Source: Actinomyces sp. oral taxon 448 str. F0400
GTDB lineage: Bacteria > Actinomycetota > Actinomycetes > Actinomycetales > Actinomycetaceae
Assembly (NCBI RefSeq): GCF_000220835.1
Contig: NZ_GL985606.1
Location: 834,376-898,375, forward strand
Length of the DNA stretch: 64,000 bases
Direction of reading: 5' to 3'
The translations under genes were made by a program, and so were the position numbers. The notes below the pieces were generated by a model, which saw nothing but the letters and a program-made list of their open reading frames with translations, ran no database searches and was not told the origin of the DNA. Below, piece by piece: positions 35,607-47,836 of this stretch (position 1 is the first letter of the stretch; each line of letters opens with the position of its first letter).

Positions 35607-36880
35607 TGCGGCAGTCCCCGCTCCTGAACCGCCCGGGCGCGGTTCCCAACGCCGTCGGCGATCCTGATGAGCCCGTCCCCGCCCACTACGGCGACCCTCT
35701 GCGCGAGCAGAGGCTCCTGGTCGGCGGGGCCGCCGTGACCGCGCTGGCCCGCGACGTCGTCGTCGTGTCCGGCCCCGATCGGTTGAGCTGGCTGACGACC
35801 CTGTCCAGCCAGGTGCTCACCGGCCTCGTGCCCGGTGACGGCGGCGTCGAGACACTCATCCTGGACGCTCACGGGCACATCGCCCACGCGCTGGCCGCCC
35901 TTGATGACGGCCGGACGCTCCGGCTCGTCACCGAGGCCGGACGGGGCGCCGCTCTGGCCGAGCATCTTCAGCGTATGCGCTTCATGCTGCGCGTCGAGGT
36001 CGCCGCAGCCGGGGACCTCGCCGTGCTGGCGGCCATGGGCGGTGGAGCGGACGCCCTGGACGGGGCCGCGCGGCGCGTGCGGCTCGCTCGGCTCGGTGGA
36101 GGAGCGGGCTCCGATCCCGCTGGACCCGATGCCGCTGACCCGGACGCCGCGGACCGCGGCGGCCCGGGCGCGTGGCGCGACCCGTGGCCCGGTGTCGTCC
36201 CGGGCGGCACCAGCTACGACGTCGGCCTCGCCCGTGCTCATCCAGGCGCCTCCTGGCGGGCGGGTCTCGTGATCGTGCCCGTGGACGCGGTCGGCGAGGT
36301 CGTTGACGACTTCCTGGCGGACGGGCCGGGGCGAGCCCTGGCCGGGTCGCTGGCCTGGGAGGCGCTGCGCATCGAGGCGGGGCGACCGCGCTGGGCGCGC
36401 GAGGTCGACGAGCGGACCATCCCCCACGAGCTCGACTGGCTGCGCACGGCCGTCCATCTGACCAAGGGCTGCTACCCGGGGCAGGAGACGATCGCCCGCA
36501 CTCTCAACCTGGGGCGGCCGCCACGCCGCCTGACGATCCTTCAGCTCGACGGGTTGACCGGCCGGCTGCCCGCGCCGGGCGCCGTCGTGCGCCTGGGGGA
36601 GCGCGCCGTGGGGTCGGTGACCTCGGTGGCCCGTCACCATGAGCTGGGGCCGATGGCTCTCGCCCTGCTGCGTCGGAGTGCGCCGGTGGACGCCGCCCTC
36701 ACGGTGGACGCGGCCGAGGAGGCCGGTCCCGGATCCGCCGGGGCCGGGCCGGGCGGCGGCTCCGGGGCGGCCGCCCGCGTGGACGCCGTTCAGGAACCGC
36801 TCGTCTGCCCGGACGGCAAGGCGCAGGCCAGCCCGGCTCAGCGCCCGGGGGCCGGGCTGCGCAAGAGCCTGTTGCACTGA
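35606..36880 (+). CDS. ygfZ: YgfZ/GcvT folate-binding protein (Fe-S cluster maintenance)
   Basis: A 424-residue protein with the YgfZ signature [13 protein letters not shown] (about residues 288-300), the N-terminal GcvT-like [16 protein letters not shown], and [25 protein letters not shown]. The family uses folate and helps assemble or repair iron-sulfur proteins, notably radical-SAM enzymes. Two Gly/Ala/Asp-rich insertions (about 165-195 and 370-395) lengthen it. It is translated directly after the nitrobindin-like gene. Confidence 0.9.
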   Translation: MRQSPLLNRPGAVPNAVGDPDEPVPAHYGDPLREQRLLVGGAAVTALARDVVVVSGPDRLSWLTTLSSQVLTGLVPGDGGVETLILDAHGHIAHALAALDDGRTLRLVTEAGRGAALAEHLQRMRFMLRVEVAAAGDLAVLAAMGGGADALDGAARRVRLARLGGGAGSDPAGPDAADPDAADRGGPGAWRDPWPGVVPGGTSYDVGLARAHPGASWRAGLVIVPVDAVGEVVDDFLADGPGRALAGSLAWEALRIEAGRPRWAREVDERTIPHELDWLRTAVHLTKGCYPGQETIARTLNLGRPPRRLTILQLDGLTGRLPAPGAVVRLGERAVGSVTSVARHHELGPMALALLRRSAPVDAALTVDAAEEAGPGSAGAGPGGGSGAAARVDAVQEPLVCPDGKAQASPAQRPGAGLRKSLLH

Positions 36881-36936
36881 CGGCGGACACATGCCGGCCT
36901 CCGGGCACGGGGCCGCACGACCGGTAGGGTGGATGC

Positions 36937-37311
36937 GTGATTGCTCTCGCCATGACCGCGTCCTACCTGAGCCACGCCGTGATGTGGATCTGGCACGTCG
37001 CCCAGCTCTGCGCCGTCGGCCTGGGCGTGTGGGCGCTCATCGATACCGTCCGGCGTTCGGACCAGCACTTCATCGCCGCCGACAAGCGCACCAAGAGATT
37101 CTGGCTGGCCGTCAACGCCGTCGGGGTGGCGGTGGTCGCGCTCATGGGGGCGGCCTCGATGCTCGGCCTGCTCGGCGTGGTCGCCAATGCCGTCTACCTC
37201 GCGGACGTGCGCCCGGCGCTGAACTACTACAGGTCCGTGCGAGTGCGCTCACGAATCCGCAGGCCCGGACGGGGCGATTCGGGGCGCGGCGCCGGCGGCC
37301 GGCGGCGCTGA
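36937..37311 (+). CDS. DUF2516 family membrane protein
   Basis: A 124-residue protein with three hydrophobic helices (about 3-35, 50-75, 78-92). The pattern [39 protein letters not shown] matches the actinobacterial DUF2516 family of unknown function. The C-terminus is basic ([19 protein letters not shown]). The GTG start has a TAGGGT element only about 8 bases upstream, so the transcript may be nearly leaderless. The stop overlaps dtd (TGATG). Confidence 0.85.
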   Translation: MIALAMTASYLSHAVMWIWHVAQLCAVGLGVWALIDTVRRSDQHFIAADKRTKRFWLAVNAVGVAVVALMGAASMLGLLGVVANAVYLADVRPALNYYRSVRVRSRIRRPGRGDSGRGAGGRRR

Positions 37312-37778
37312 TGCGCGCGGTCCTTCAACGTGTCGCCCGCGCCGCTGTACGCGTCGACGACGGCGGCGGACCGGTCGTCGTCGGGGAGATTCCGCGGCCG
37401 GGTCTGCTCGCGCTCGTGGGCGCCACGCATGACGACGGCCCCGAGCAGGTCGCCACCATCGCCCGCAAAATCGCCGAGCTGCGCCTGTTCGACGGTCCGG
37501 GTGAGGACGGCGGCGCACCGGGTCATGAGGTGAGCGTCAGCGACCTGAGGGCGCCGGTGCTCGTCGTCTCCCAATTCACCCTCTACGCGGACGTGCGCAA
37601 GGGGCGCAGGCCCTCATGGAACGCGGCCGCGCCCGGGCCGGTGGCGGAACCGCTTGTCGAGGCGGTCGTGGCGGCGCTGAGGACCCGCGGCCTGGAGGTC
37701 GCCACAGGGCGCTTCGGCGCGCACATGATCATCGATATGGAGGCCGACGGGCCGGTGACGATCCTCGTGGAGGCGTGA
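37311..37778 (+). CDS. dtd: D-aminoacyl-tRNA deacylase
   Basis: A 155-residue [20 protein letters not shown] at the N-terminus, the catalytic [22 protein letters not shown] segment, and the C-terminal [20 protein letters not shown] (GPVT motif; the usual preceding Asn is Asp) are all diagnostic. It removes D-amino acids and glycine mischarged on tRNAs. ATG 37311 overlaps the DUF2516 stop. Confidence 0.95.
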   Translation: MRAVLQRVARAAVRVDDGGGPVVVGEIPRPGLLALVGATHDDGPEQVATIARKIAELRLFDGPGEDGGAPGHEVSVSDLRAPVLVVSQFTLYADVRKGRRPSWNAAAPGPVAEPLVEAVVAALRTRGLEVATGRFGAHMIIDMEADGPVTILVEA

Positions 37779-38070
37779 GGGGCCGGGGCCCTCGGCCCGG
37801 GTCTCGATGACGCCCTGCCTGCCCTGCGCCGGCCGGGTAATGAGGCGGGTGCCGCGGGGACGAATAGGGGCGCGGGTCGCGTCGGCGCAGCGTGCTTTTG
37901 CGGGCAGGGTTCCGAGAGCGTCGGACGAGTAGGGTGTCGGCGTGGAGGCGCTCGCGGACGTGATCGTGTTGGAGCTGCTGATAACCGGCCGCCCCTGCTC
38001 GTCGAGATCATCGCCGGTGTACCCGATGGACCCCTTGGCCGCGGTGACCGGGGGGTGCGAAGATGCGCCC
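37779..38070. other. 292-base intergenic region
   Basis: No supported gene. A GC-rich weak hairpin follows dtd at about 37779-37803. TAGGGT-like -10 elements occur near 37928, but no clear -35 is seen. Short open frames here lack ribosome sites. Confidence 0.35.
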
Positions 38071-38598
38071 ATGAGTGATATGAATGACATGAGCGACGGA
38101 GAGGTCGCTGATGGTGCCGATGATTCGGAGAAGAGCCGCGCCGCACTGACCGTCCGTTCGACGAGCATCGGGTCCGACGGACGCTTCGCCGTCGAGTGCA
38201 CCGGGCGCGGCGACGACGTCTCGCCCGGCCTGCAGCTCGACGGGCTCGATCCGCGTGCCCGCACCCTGGCGGTCACGCTCGAAGACCTCACCCACCCCCT
38301 CTTCGGCACAATGGCCCACTGGCTGGCGTGGAACATCCCCGCGGGCGGGCTGATCCCGCCGGCGATCCCCTCCGGCCGCACCGACCCGTCAACAGGAGTC
38401 GTCCAGGGACTCGCCTACGGACTGCACCGGTATCGAGGGCCGAAGCCTCCTCGCGGCCGTACCCACACCTACCGCTTCACGGTGTACGCGCTGGACTGTG
38501 AGCTGACGGTCTCGTCGTTGACCCGTCTGGCCGGGCTCCGGCGTGCGATCAAGGGGCATGTCCTCCAGCGAGCGACCCTCGAGGGCGTCTTCGAGTAG
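38071..38598 (+). CDS. YbhB/YbcL (PEBP) family protein
   Basis: A 175-residue Raf-kinase-inhibitor-like protein. LDGLDPRARTLAVTLEDLTHP, AHWLAWNIPAGG and the late GPKPPRGRTHTYRFTVYALD are the family's ligand-pocket segments. The roughly 27-residue acidic N-terminus is not conserved. Bacterial members are of uncertain function (small-molecule binding or kinase modulation). It stands alone between dtd and the ABC transporter. ATG 38071 is used because family similarity begins soon after. Confidence 0.87.
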   Translation: MSDMNDMSDGEVADGADDSEKSRAALTVRSTSIGSDGRFAVECTGRGDDVSPGLQLDGLDPRARTLAVTLEDLTHPLFGTMAHWLAWNIPAGGLIPPAIPSGRTDPSTGVVQGLAYGLHRYRGPKPPRGRTHTYRFTVYALDCELTVSSLTRLAGLRRAIKGHVLQRATLEGVFE

Positions 38599-38748
38599 GG
38601 GCGGGCGAGCCGCGTCGCGGGCCGGCCGACGACGGCGCACCGACCCGGGGAACAATCGGTGGCGGGTGGGCGTCCACCGTCCGGTGGATGCCTGTGTGGT
38701 CCGGGCGGTCGCTACCGGGGCCGGAGGCGGCGGCGAAGACTTGGGGCC

Positions 38749-39669
38749 ATGACAACACCGACAGCGCAGACCGCGCACCCCTCGCCCACGGCGATCAGCG
38801 TCAACCAGCTCACCAAGTCCTACGGTTCCAAGCGCGTCCTGGACGGCCTCGATCTCACGGTCCCCACCGGGTCCGTTCTGGCGCTTCTGGGTCCCAATGG
38901 CGCCGGTAAGACCACCACCGTCGAGATCCTCCAGGGCCTGCGCCGCCGCGCCGGCGGCACCGTTTCGGTCCTGGGGGAGGACCCCGCCCGTGCCGGCCGG
39001 GCGTGGCGGGCGCGTATCGGCGTGGTCTCCCAGTCCTCCACCGATATGGGCGACCTGACGGTCACCGAGGCCGTTGAGCACATCTCCCGCTTCTACGCCG
39101 AACCGGCTGATACGGCCGAGACCGTCGCACGGGTCGGTCTCGCCGACGACGCCCGCACCCGGGCCTCTCGTCTGTCCGGTGGACGGCGGCGCCGCCTCGA
39201 TGTGGCTCTGGCGATCATCGGACGTCCCGAGCTGCTCTTCCTCGATGAGCCCACCACCGGCTTCGACCCGGAGGCGCGCCGCGAATTCTGGGGCCTCGTG
39301 GAGGACCTGGCCGATGACGGCACGACCGTGCTGCTGACCACCCATTACCTGGACGAGGCCGCCCACCTGGCCGATGATGTCGCCGTCGTCCTGGGAGGAA
39401 GGATCGTGGCGCAGGGCGCGCCCGCCGACCTGGCTCGCGGCGAGGGCGAGGTCACGGTCTCCTGGCTCGAGGACGACGAGCAGCGCAGCGTGCGCACCAT
39501 CGCCCCCACCGCTGTCGTCCGCGGCCTCATCGAGCGGCTCGCGGGGCCCGGCGGCGAGGTCCCCGGCCTCCAGGTGACCGCCCCGAGCCTGGAGGACCGC
39601 TACCTCGAGCTCGTCACGGCTCACGAGACCGCTGCCCGTCGGACCGCCGCCGTCGCGACCGCAGCCTGA
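38749..39669 (+). CDS. Drug-type ABC transporter ATP-binding protein
   Basis: A 306-residue ABC-2-class ATPase: Walker A GPNGAGKTTT (about residues 50-59), signature LSGGRRRRLDVALAII (LSGGR variant common in DrrA/NatA types), Walker B LLFLDEPTTGFDPEARRE, switch LLTTHYLDEAA. The C-terminal roughly 90 residues form a regulatory domain. It forms an operon with the permease 43 bases downstream and the kinase-regulator pair. An inverted repeat at 38670-38691 (GCGTCCACC/GGTGGATGC, one wobble) may be an operator. Confidence 0.93.
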   Translation: MTTPTAQTAHPSPTAISVNQLTKSYGSKRVLDGLDLTVPTGSVLALLGPNGAGKTTTVEILQGLRRRAGGTVSVLGEDPARAGRAWRARIGVVSQSSTDMGDLTVTEAVEHISRFYAEPADTAETVARVGLADDARTRASRLSGGRRRRLDVALAIIGRPELLFLDEPTTGFDPEARREFWGLVEDLADDGTTVLLTTHYLDEAAHLADDVAVVLGGRIVAQGAPADLARGEGEVTVSWLEDDEQRSVRTIAPTAVVRGLIERLAGPGGEVPGLQVTAPSLEDRYLELVTAHETAARRTAAVATAA

Positions 39670-39712
39670 CAACCGGATCACCAGCCGATACTCTCCGAAG
39701 GATTTCTCCTTG

Positions 39713-40585
39713 ATGACTGCCGCCACCGTTTCCATTCCCGTCCCCCCCGTCTCCTCAGCACCAGCCTCATCGGCCGCCCGTCTCCTGCGGGCTCCCGCGG
39801 GCGGCCTGAGGATCATGAGCGCCCTGGTCCGCGCCACGCTGCTCGGTTTCGTGCGCGAACCGGTCGGTTTCGTCATGCAGTTCCTCTACCCGCTGTTCAT
39901 GCTCTTCATCTTCCACGCGGTCTTCCCCGGAGAGCTTTTCGCCGGCGTGTCCTACGCCCAGTACCTGCTGCCGGCGATGGTCACCACCGGGATCATGACC
40001 ACCTGCCTGCAGAACCTGGCGGTGACCGTGGCCGGGGAGCGCGAGAACGGTGAGCTCAAGCGCCTGGCGGTGCTGCCCACCCCGTCGTGGGCGCACGTGG
40101 CGAGCAAGTGCGCGTCCAACACGATTCTCGCCCTGCTCAACGCCACTATGCTCGTTCTCGTGGCCCGCTGCGTCCTGGACATCGATCTGCCCGGCACCGC
40201 CCGCGCCTGGGGGCTGCTCGCCGCCACCATCGTCCTCATGGTCGCCACCTGCACCGCCCTGGGCCTGGCCATCGGTCGCACCCGCCCCACTCAGCGGGCC
40301 GCCTCCGCCCTGGTCACCCCCATCGTCCTCGTCCTCCAGTTCGTCTCCGGCATCTTCTTCCCCCTGGCTCAGCTGCCGACCTGGATGGTCGACGCCTTCT
40401 CCGTCCTGCCGGTGCGCTGGTCGGCCGAACTCATGCGCGAGGCCTTCCTGCCCTCCACCTTCGCCGTGGCCGAGCCCACCGGCGCCTGGGAGACCGGCAA
40501 GGGCCTGGCCGTCGTCGTCGCCTGGTTGGCGATCGGCGTCGTCGCCGCCATCGTCATCACCCGTCGCGATACGGTCGACCGGTGA
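39713..40585 (+). CDS. ABC-2 type transporter permease
   Basis: A 290-residue permease with six membrane helices (about 55-80, 85-110, 135-160, 170-195, 205-225, 262-285). The ABC2_membrane signature region is FVSGIFFPLAQLPTWMVDAFSVLPVRW. The amphipathic start is RATLLGFVREPVGFVMQFLYPLFML. It pairs with the preceding DrrA-like ATPase; such systems export drugs or polyketides. ATG 39713 has GAAGGA about 12 bases upstream. Confidence 0.92.
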   Translation: MTAATVSIPVPPVSSAPASSAARLLRAPAGGLRIMSALVRATLLGFVREPVGFVMQFLYPLFMLFIFHAVFPGELFAGVSYAQYLLPAMVTTGIMTTCLQNLAVTVAGERENGELKRLAVLPTPSWAHVASKCASNTILALLNATMLVLVARCVLDIDLPGTARAWGLLAATIVLMVATCTALGLAIGRTRPTQRAASALVTPIVLVLQFVSGIFFPLAQLPTWMVDAFSVLPVRWSAELMREAFLPSTFAVAEPTGAWETGKGLAVVVAWLAIGVVAAIVITRRDTVDR

Positions 40586-40596
40586 GGGAACCCGCC

Positions 40597-41778
40597 ATGA
40601 GGGACATGCAGGGCATGAGGGGCGCAGCCTCCGCCGCCCCCGCCCCGAGCCGGCCCGCACCCGTCGCACTGGCGGAGGCGGGCCGGCGCCCGTGGTGGCT
40701 CAACCTCTTCATCATCCGACGGCGCATCAACCTGCTCGGCCTCGTGCGCGCCCCCGACGACCCCGGTCGTCACCGCGTCGCTCTCATCATCATCTGGGCG
40801 GGGGCCGGGGCCGTGCTCCTCGCGGTGCTGTCCAGCGGCTGGGCGACCATCCTGTTCTTCGTCGTCTATCCCCTTCTATGGGCCGTCCACCGCACCCGTC
40901 GCTCCGGTGTGGTGGCGACCGTCATCTTCTCCGTCGGCATCGGCGCGATGATGCTGGTGCGGCCGGACCACGACTGGATCCGTGCCGCCGCCAACGGCGT
41001 CCTGTCCTGCCTGTTCTCCCTGTTCATCGGCCTGTGGTTCTGGCGCCTCTACGACGTCTCCGCCGTCCTGGCCTCCGCCTTGGACAGTGAGCGCGTCGCC
41101 CGCGAGACTCTGGCCGCCGCCCAGGCCGAGCTCGCCGCTGCCGAGCGCGCCGCGGGCCGGGCCGCCGAGCATCAGTACTGGGCCCGCGAGGTCCATGACA
41201 CCCTCGCCCAGGGATTCATCTGCGTCATCACCCTGGCCCAGGCCGCCCGCACCGAGTTGATTCGGGGCCGCGCCGACGAGGCCGTCACCCGCCTGGACCA
41301 GATGGAGGCGCTCGCCCGCGACAACCTCGCCGAGACGCGCGCCCTCGTCGCCGGCGAGGGCCCCTCCGCCCTGCGCTCGGGCGACCTGCCCCGGGCCCTC
41401 CGACGGCTCGTCGACGCCCAGAGCGAGCCCGGGCGCACCATTGGCATCGACCTCCGCCTCCCCCCGGGGCTGGCGCGACCGATCGAGGTCGTCGTCCTGC
41501 GAACCGTCCAGGAGGCCCTATCCAACATCGCCCGCCACTCCGATGCCGCACGGGCGCAGGTTCTCATCGGCACCGAGCGTCTGGGAGCGGTCCGCGAGCT
41601 CGTCATCACGGTGACCGACGACGGCGTGGGCACGGGCGGACGGGCCGAGGGAACCGGGCTGACGGGAATGCGCTCGCGCGTCGAGTCCCTCGATGGCACT
41701 CTCACCGTCGACCCCGCTCACGCCCCCGACGCGGACGGACACACCGGGACCACTATTGAAGCGAGAATCCCACTGTGA
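40597..41778 (+). CDS. NarL-type sensor histidine kinase (HisKA_3)
   Basis: A 393-residue kinase. Four to five N-terminal membrane helices (about 55-145), a coiled coil (about 150-190) and the HisKA_3 phospho-acceptor motif REVHDTLAQGFICVI (His200) are followed by an HATPase_c domain (VLRTVQEALSNIARHSDA N-box; ITVTDDGVGTG G1; GTGLTGMRSRVESLDG G2). There is no large extracytoplasmic sensor, so it may be an intramembrane-sensing kinase responding through the adjacent ABC transporter. GAGGGA lies upstream. The stop overlaps the regulator start. Confidence 0.93.
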   Translation: MRDMQGMRGAASAAPAPSRPAPVALAEAGRRPWWLNLFIIRRRINLLGLVRAPDDPGRHRVALIIIWAGAGAVLLAVLSSGWATILFFVVYPLLWAVHRTRRSGVVATVIFSVGIGAMMLVRPDHDWIRAAANGVLSCLFSLFIGLWFWRLYDVSAVLASALDSERVARETLAAAQAELAAAERAAGRAAEHQYWAREVHDTLAQGFICVITLAQAARTELIRGRADEAVTRLDQMEALARDNLAETRALVAGEGPSALRSGDLPRALRRLVDAQSEPGRTIGIDLRLPPGLARPIEVVVLRTVQEALSNIARHSDAARAQVLIGTERLGAVRELVITVTDDGVGTGGRAEGTGLTGMRSRVESLDGTLTVDPAHAPDADGHTGTTIEARIPL

Positions 41779-42503
41779 ACACTCCGCCCGCTCCCTCCGG
41801 CCCCCGAACCGGCCCGAGCCAGCACCGGGAGTCCTTCCCCGTCAGGCTCCTCGTCGCTGATGACCATCCCGTCGTACGCTCCGGGATCGTCGGCATGCTC
41901 TCCTCCGAGGAGGGCCTCGAGGTCGTCGGCGAGGCCGCCGACGGCGCCGAGGCGGTCGAGCTCGCCGCCGGCCTCGTCCCCGACGTCGTCCTCATGGATC
42001 TGCGCATGCCCGTTCTCGACGGCGTCGAGGCCGCCCGGCGCATCCTCGCCCTGCCTCACGCGCCCCGCGTCGTCGTCCTGACCACCTACGACACCGACGG
42101 CGACATCCTGCGGGCCGTCGAGGCCGGCGCCATCGGCTACCTTCTCAAGGACTCCCCGCGCGAGGACATCCTCGAAGCGGTGCGCGCGGCCGCCGCGGGC
42201 CGCAGCGCGCTGAGCCCGTCGGTGACCACGCGTCTGGTGGGAGCCGCCCGCGGGACCGGTGGCTCCGCCGGGTCCGGTCGCGGCGCGAGCGCGGGCGCGC
42301 CGGTGACCCTGTCCCCGCGTGAGCGCGAGGTCCTGATCGCCGTCTCCCGAGGCCTGTCCAACAGCCGGATCGGCCGTGAGCTGTACATCACCGAGGCCAC
42401 GGTGAAGACTCACCTGCTGCGCATCAACAACAAGCTCGGCGTCGACTCCCGCACGGCCGCCGTCACCGAGGCGCTCAGGCGGGGGCTGCTGGATCTGGGG
42501 TGA
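41775..42503 (+). CDS. NarL/LuxR-family response regulator
   Basis: A 242-residue regulator. The receiver domain (about 24-140) has the acidic pair in VADDHP, phospho-acceptor Asp75 in VVLMDLRMPVLDG, TTYDT and the K of LLKDSP. A Gly/Ser/Ala linker follows, then a LuxR HTH (TLSPREREVLIAVSRGLSNSRIGRELYITEATVKTHLLRINNKLGV). The GTG start overlaps the kinase stop (GTGA). It probably activates the upstream ABC transporter operon in response to its substrate. Confidence 0.94.
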   Translation: MNTPPAPSGPRTGPSQHRESFPVRLLVADDHPVVRSGIVGMLSSEEGLEVVGEAADGAEAVELAAGLVPDVVLMDLRMPVLDGVEAARRILALPHAPRVVVLTTYDTDGDILRAVEAGAIGYLLKDSPREDILEAVRAAAAGRSALSPSVTTRLVGAARGTGGSAGSGRGASAGAPVTLSPREREVLIAVSRGLSNSRIGRELYITEATVKTHLLRINNKLGVDSRTAAVTEALRRGLLDLG

Positions 42504-42593
42504 GCATCTTCTGACGTCTTTTTCGCAGGGCGGCCCTCCGCTTCGCTTGCGGCTATGCAGGAGAGGGCGAACCCGCGAAGCGGGCGGAATACC

Positions 42594-43235
42594 ATGGCTC
42601 CTATGGATCGTTCGCAGCGCCGCATCGCCTTCGTCACGACCACCGGCGTCGGCTTCCTCGGGGCCGTGGCGCTGGCCGCTCGCGCCCTCCGCCCGCGAGG
42701 GGACGACTCGTCTCCGCTGCCCGGCGACGACCTGGTGCCCGGGGCGACCATCGTCGAGACCCACCAGATCGACATTGACGCCCCGGCAGCGACGATCTGG
42801 CCCTGGTTGGTGCAGCTGGGCTACGGGCGCGGCGGCTTCTACAGCTTCGACCTGCTCGAGCGTCTGGCGGGCGTGGGGATGACCAATGCTCGACGCATCG
42901 AGCCGCAGTGGCAGGACCTTGCCGTCGGCGATCAGGTGCGCCTGGCCGCCGACGCCGCCCTGGTCGTCGCGCGCCTGGAGCCCGAACGCTGCCTCGTCCT
43001 GTCCTCCGATGGCGGTGCCGCGCCGCCCGGGGCGGGCATGGACTTCGACTTCTCCTGGGCCTTCGTGCTCGATGAGCCCGGCGGGCTCGGCTCGGGCGGT
43101 TGCCGCCTGCGGATCCGGGAGCGCTACCGGCCCCGCCGGGGTGCGACGACGGCGGTGGTGCGGGCGATGCGCCCTGTCGCCAGGCTCATGACCTACGGGA
43201 TGATGTGGGGCCTGCGCAGACGCTGCCGAGCTTGA
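42594..43235 (+). CDS. SRPBCC-like protein with N-terminal membrane anchor
   Basis: A 213-residue protein. Residues about 10-30 are hydrophobic (IAFVTTTGVGFLGAVALAA). The rest has the actinobacterial SRPBCC (START-like) pattern IDIDAPAATIWPWLVQLGYGRGGFYSFDLLERLAG. The family binds hydrophobic ligands; the specific role is unknown. ATG 42594 follows GGGCGGA. It is separated from the regulator by 90 bases containing a T run and a small CCCGC/GCGGG hairpin. Confidence 0.78.
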   Translation: MAPMDRSQRRIAFVTTTGVGFLGAVALAARALRPRGDDSSPLPGDDLVPGATIVETHQIDIDAPAATIWPWLVQLGYGRGGFYSFDLLERLAGVGMTNARRIEPQWQDLAVGDQVRLAADAALVVARLEPERCLVLSSDGGAAPPGAGMDFDFSWAFVLDEPGGLGSGGCRLRIRERYRPRRGATTAVVRAMRPVARLMTYGMMWGLRRRCRA

Positions 43236-43256
43236 GTCGTTCACGCTCAACCCCGG

Positions 43257-43274
43257 CTCACGCCCACTGCGAAC
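43257..43274 (+). promoter_or_regulatory. ClgR-like operator upstream of clpC
   Basis: CGCCCACTGCG followed by AAC matches the actinobacterial ClgR box (CGCYNANRGCGWWS) except for one T at the R position. It lies about 120 bases before clpC and upstream of a TTAGCC-like -10 near 43301, a position suited to activation. ClgR activates clp genes in related bacteria; here this is inference. Confidence 0.5.
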
Positions 43275-43390
43275 AGGGGCATGACGACCCCGTCGGCACA
43301 GTTAGCCTTGTCAGCACGTGCCCAGAGCCCCGTTATGCCATCCCCAGGCGGGCGCACCGATCGACCGCATGTGCCGAGGAGAAACCAGCG

Positions 43391-45952
<2,562 letters not shown>

Positions 45953-46003
45953 CTCCCATGTGACTCCTGTTACCCCGGATCGGCGACGACTCGTGCCGGT
46001 CTG

Positions 46004-46055
46004 AGAACGCCGGAGGCGATGCGCTCTTGACGGGGCGCATCGCCTCCGGCGTTCT
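46004..46055 (+). terminator. Terminator of clpC
   Basis: A perfect 21-bp stem (46004-46024 with 46035-46055) with a 10-base loop starts 51 bases past the clpC stop. It insulates clpC from the polysaccharide locus. Confidence 0.88.
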
Positions 46056-46140
46056 GCCGCGCGTTCCCCGTCGGTCCCTTCATCGGACCGGGTCCTGCTC
46101 GGCGTCCGATCCCCCGCCCCGGTGAGAAACGCCCGAATAG

Positions 46141-46180
46141 ATCTTTGAGACGGCTGAGCGAACAATTGTTACGCTAATGT
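46141..46180 (+). promoter_or_regulatory. Candidate promoter of the Pel-like operon
   Basis: A local AT-rich stretch between the clpC terminator and the first gene contains TTGAGA (46145-46150) and TACGCT (46170-46175); the spacing of 19 is loose. No other promoter-like sequence is seen before the operon. Confidence 0.35.
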
Positions 46181-46252
46181 GACTCCAACGCCGGGCGGAG
46201 CGGGTCAGCGGCGCACTTCCCTGGTGCTGATCGGCTTCCCGGTTCGTTGACG

Positions 46253-47836
46253 ATGGATCGAATGATGCGACGAGAACCCCTGAACAAGCTTTATACGATC
46301 GCCCCGACGGGCACCACGGTCAACTCCCGGCACGCCAGCGCGCGTGCGCGGTGGGTGCCCGTCTTCCTGGCGGTCGTCGCGACGGAGGGGGTCCTCGTCC
46401 TGACGGCGCTGGGCGCTTCGACGGCAGCCATGGTCCTCGCCCTGGTCGTCCTCATCCTGATATCACTGGTGCTGCTCACGGCGCCGCCCGCCGACTCGGC
46501 CAGTGCGAGCACGGAGGAGTCCGTCGTCGAGGCCCGGGCCCGGGCGCGTGCCCTGGCCGCCTTCGAGGCCCAGGACCGCTCGGGTCGAGCACGCGCCCGG
46601 GCGCTGTGGACGATGCTGCAGGCGATGTCCCCCGCCATCCTCCTGGGTCTGGGTTACCCGATGGTCAGCTCCCAACTCGCCAGTCACGATGTCGGGGGAG
46701 TGCACCTGTCCTCCCTGGTCCTGTCCGTCTCCGTCGCCGTGCCGTGGCTCAGCCAGGTCGCGGGCACGCCCGTCTACCGGCTCGTCGGCGAGATCTCGTA
46801 CGCGAGCGGCACCAGCGCCGCCTACCGTTTCGCGCGCATGTGGCCCGCGCTCGTGGTGCTGGTCGTCCCCCCCGTCCTGCTCGTGGCCGCCCTGGTCGTT
46901 CTGACCACCGGCTGGTCGACGACGGCGATGGCCGCCTACCTCGTACTGGCGCTGATGAACATGCTCTTCGTCCAGTCGCTCGTCGTCGCCGATATCGCGG
47001 GCAGCCGCGGACGCTGGACGATCGGCTGGGTCGCCTACGCGATCGTCCTGCTCATCGCGCCCACCGTCTGGATCCTCCCGCCGCTGGCGGGCCTGATCAG
47101 CCAGGTGGTCCTCATGGGCCGGGCCCTGGGCGGGCTCGCTCACCCGATGTCGGTGCCCCTGCGCCCCTTCCTTGCCGACACGGCCCGGGGCCTGATCATG
47201 GGCGGCGTCCTGTGGTCCGACAAGCTCTTCATGTTCCTGGTCAATGGAACCGATTTCGAGATCGTCGTCGTCTATCTCTGCCTCCAGCCCGCGGTCGTCG
47301 CCTATTCCTATTATTTCGCGGTCACCTCGCCGAGGATCAATCGCGCTGTCGCCCACTTCCAGACCGAGCTCACTGATGCGAGCATGGACAGGCTGCATGA
47401 TCAGGGCAGGTTTTTGCGGCGCACCGTCACCGCCTCCCTGCGGCGCGCCGTCGTCGTGGGCGTCGTGAGTGTGGGGGTCGCGGTCCTCACCGCGGCCCTC
47501 CTCAGCGGGAGCGGGACGGCCATCGGAGGGCTCGGTGCCATCGGCGTCCTTAAGGTGGCCGTCATCGCCGCCGCCAGCCTTCTGCTGACCGTGCTCACAC
47601 TCCTGGCCTACGAGATCGAGCACGTGGGGGACCGCACCGGCGGGCTCGTACTGTCGAGCATCCATTTGGCCGCCGCGCTGGGCCTGTTCATCGGGCTCGG
47701 CTCCCATGCCGTCCGGGCCTACGCAGCGGTCGGTCTCGTCGATCTCGTTCTGGTGGTGGTGGCGTTGACCGTGTACCGGTCGCGGTGGAGGTCACCGGAG
47801 TACGCGTTCTTCTGGGGAAAGGCACTGTCGTGGTAG
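46253..47836 (+). CDS. PelG-like polysaccharide export membrane protein
   Basis: A 527-residue protein with about 12-13 membrane helices and the PelG/MOP-flippase-like order. The core from about residue 120 shows AMSPAILLGLGYPMVSSQL, RLVGEISYASGTSAAYRFARMWPAL, GLIMGGVLWSDKLFMFLVNG and FAVTSPRINRAVAHFQTELTDA, which recall PelG. The N-terminal pair of helices (about 35-75) precedes an Arg/Ala-rich stretch. PelG moves Pel polysaccharide across the inner membrane. The stop overlaps the glycosyltransferase start. ATG 46253 has no strong ribosome site, so the start is uncertain within a few codons. Confidence 0.75.
   Translation: MDRMMRREPLNKLYTIAPTGTTVNSRHASARARWVPVFLAVVATEGVLVLTALGASTAAMVLALVVLILISLVLLTAPPADSASASTEESVVEARARARALAAFEAQDRSGRARARALWTMLQAMSPAILLGLGYPMVSSQLASHDVGGVHLSSLVLSVSVAVPWLSQVAGTPVYRLVGEISYASGTSAAYRFARMWPALVVLVVPPVLLVAALVVLTTGWSTTAMAAYLVLALMNMLFVQSLVVADIAGSRGRWTIGWVAYAIVLLIAPTVWILPPLAGLISQVVLMGRALGGLAHPMSVPLRPFLADTARGLIMGGVLWSDKLFMFLVNGTDFEIVVVYLCLQPAVVAYSYYFAVTSPRINRAVAHFQTELTDASMDRLHDQGRFLRRTVTASLRRAVVVGVVSVGVAVLTAALLSGSGTAIGGLGAIGVLKVAVIAAASLLLTVLTLLAYEIEHVGDRTGGLVLSSIHLAAALGLFIGLGSHAVRAYAAVGLVDLVLVVVALTVYRSRWRSPEYAFFWGKALSW

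Noticed and set aside
42504-42593. Terminator between the response regulator and the SRPBCC gene
   Set aside because: There is a T run near 42518-42523 but no stem before it; the small CCCGC/GCGGG hairpin is too weak.
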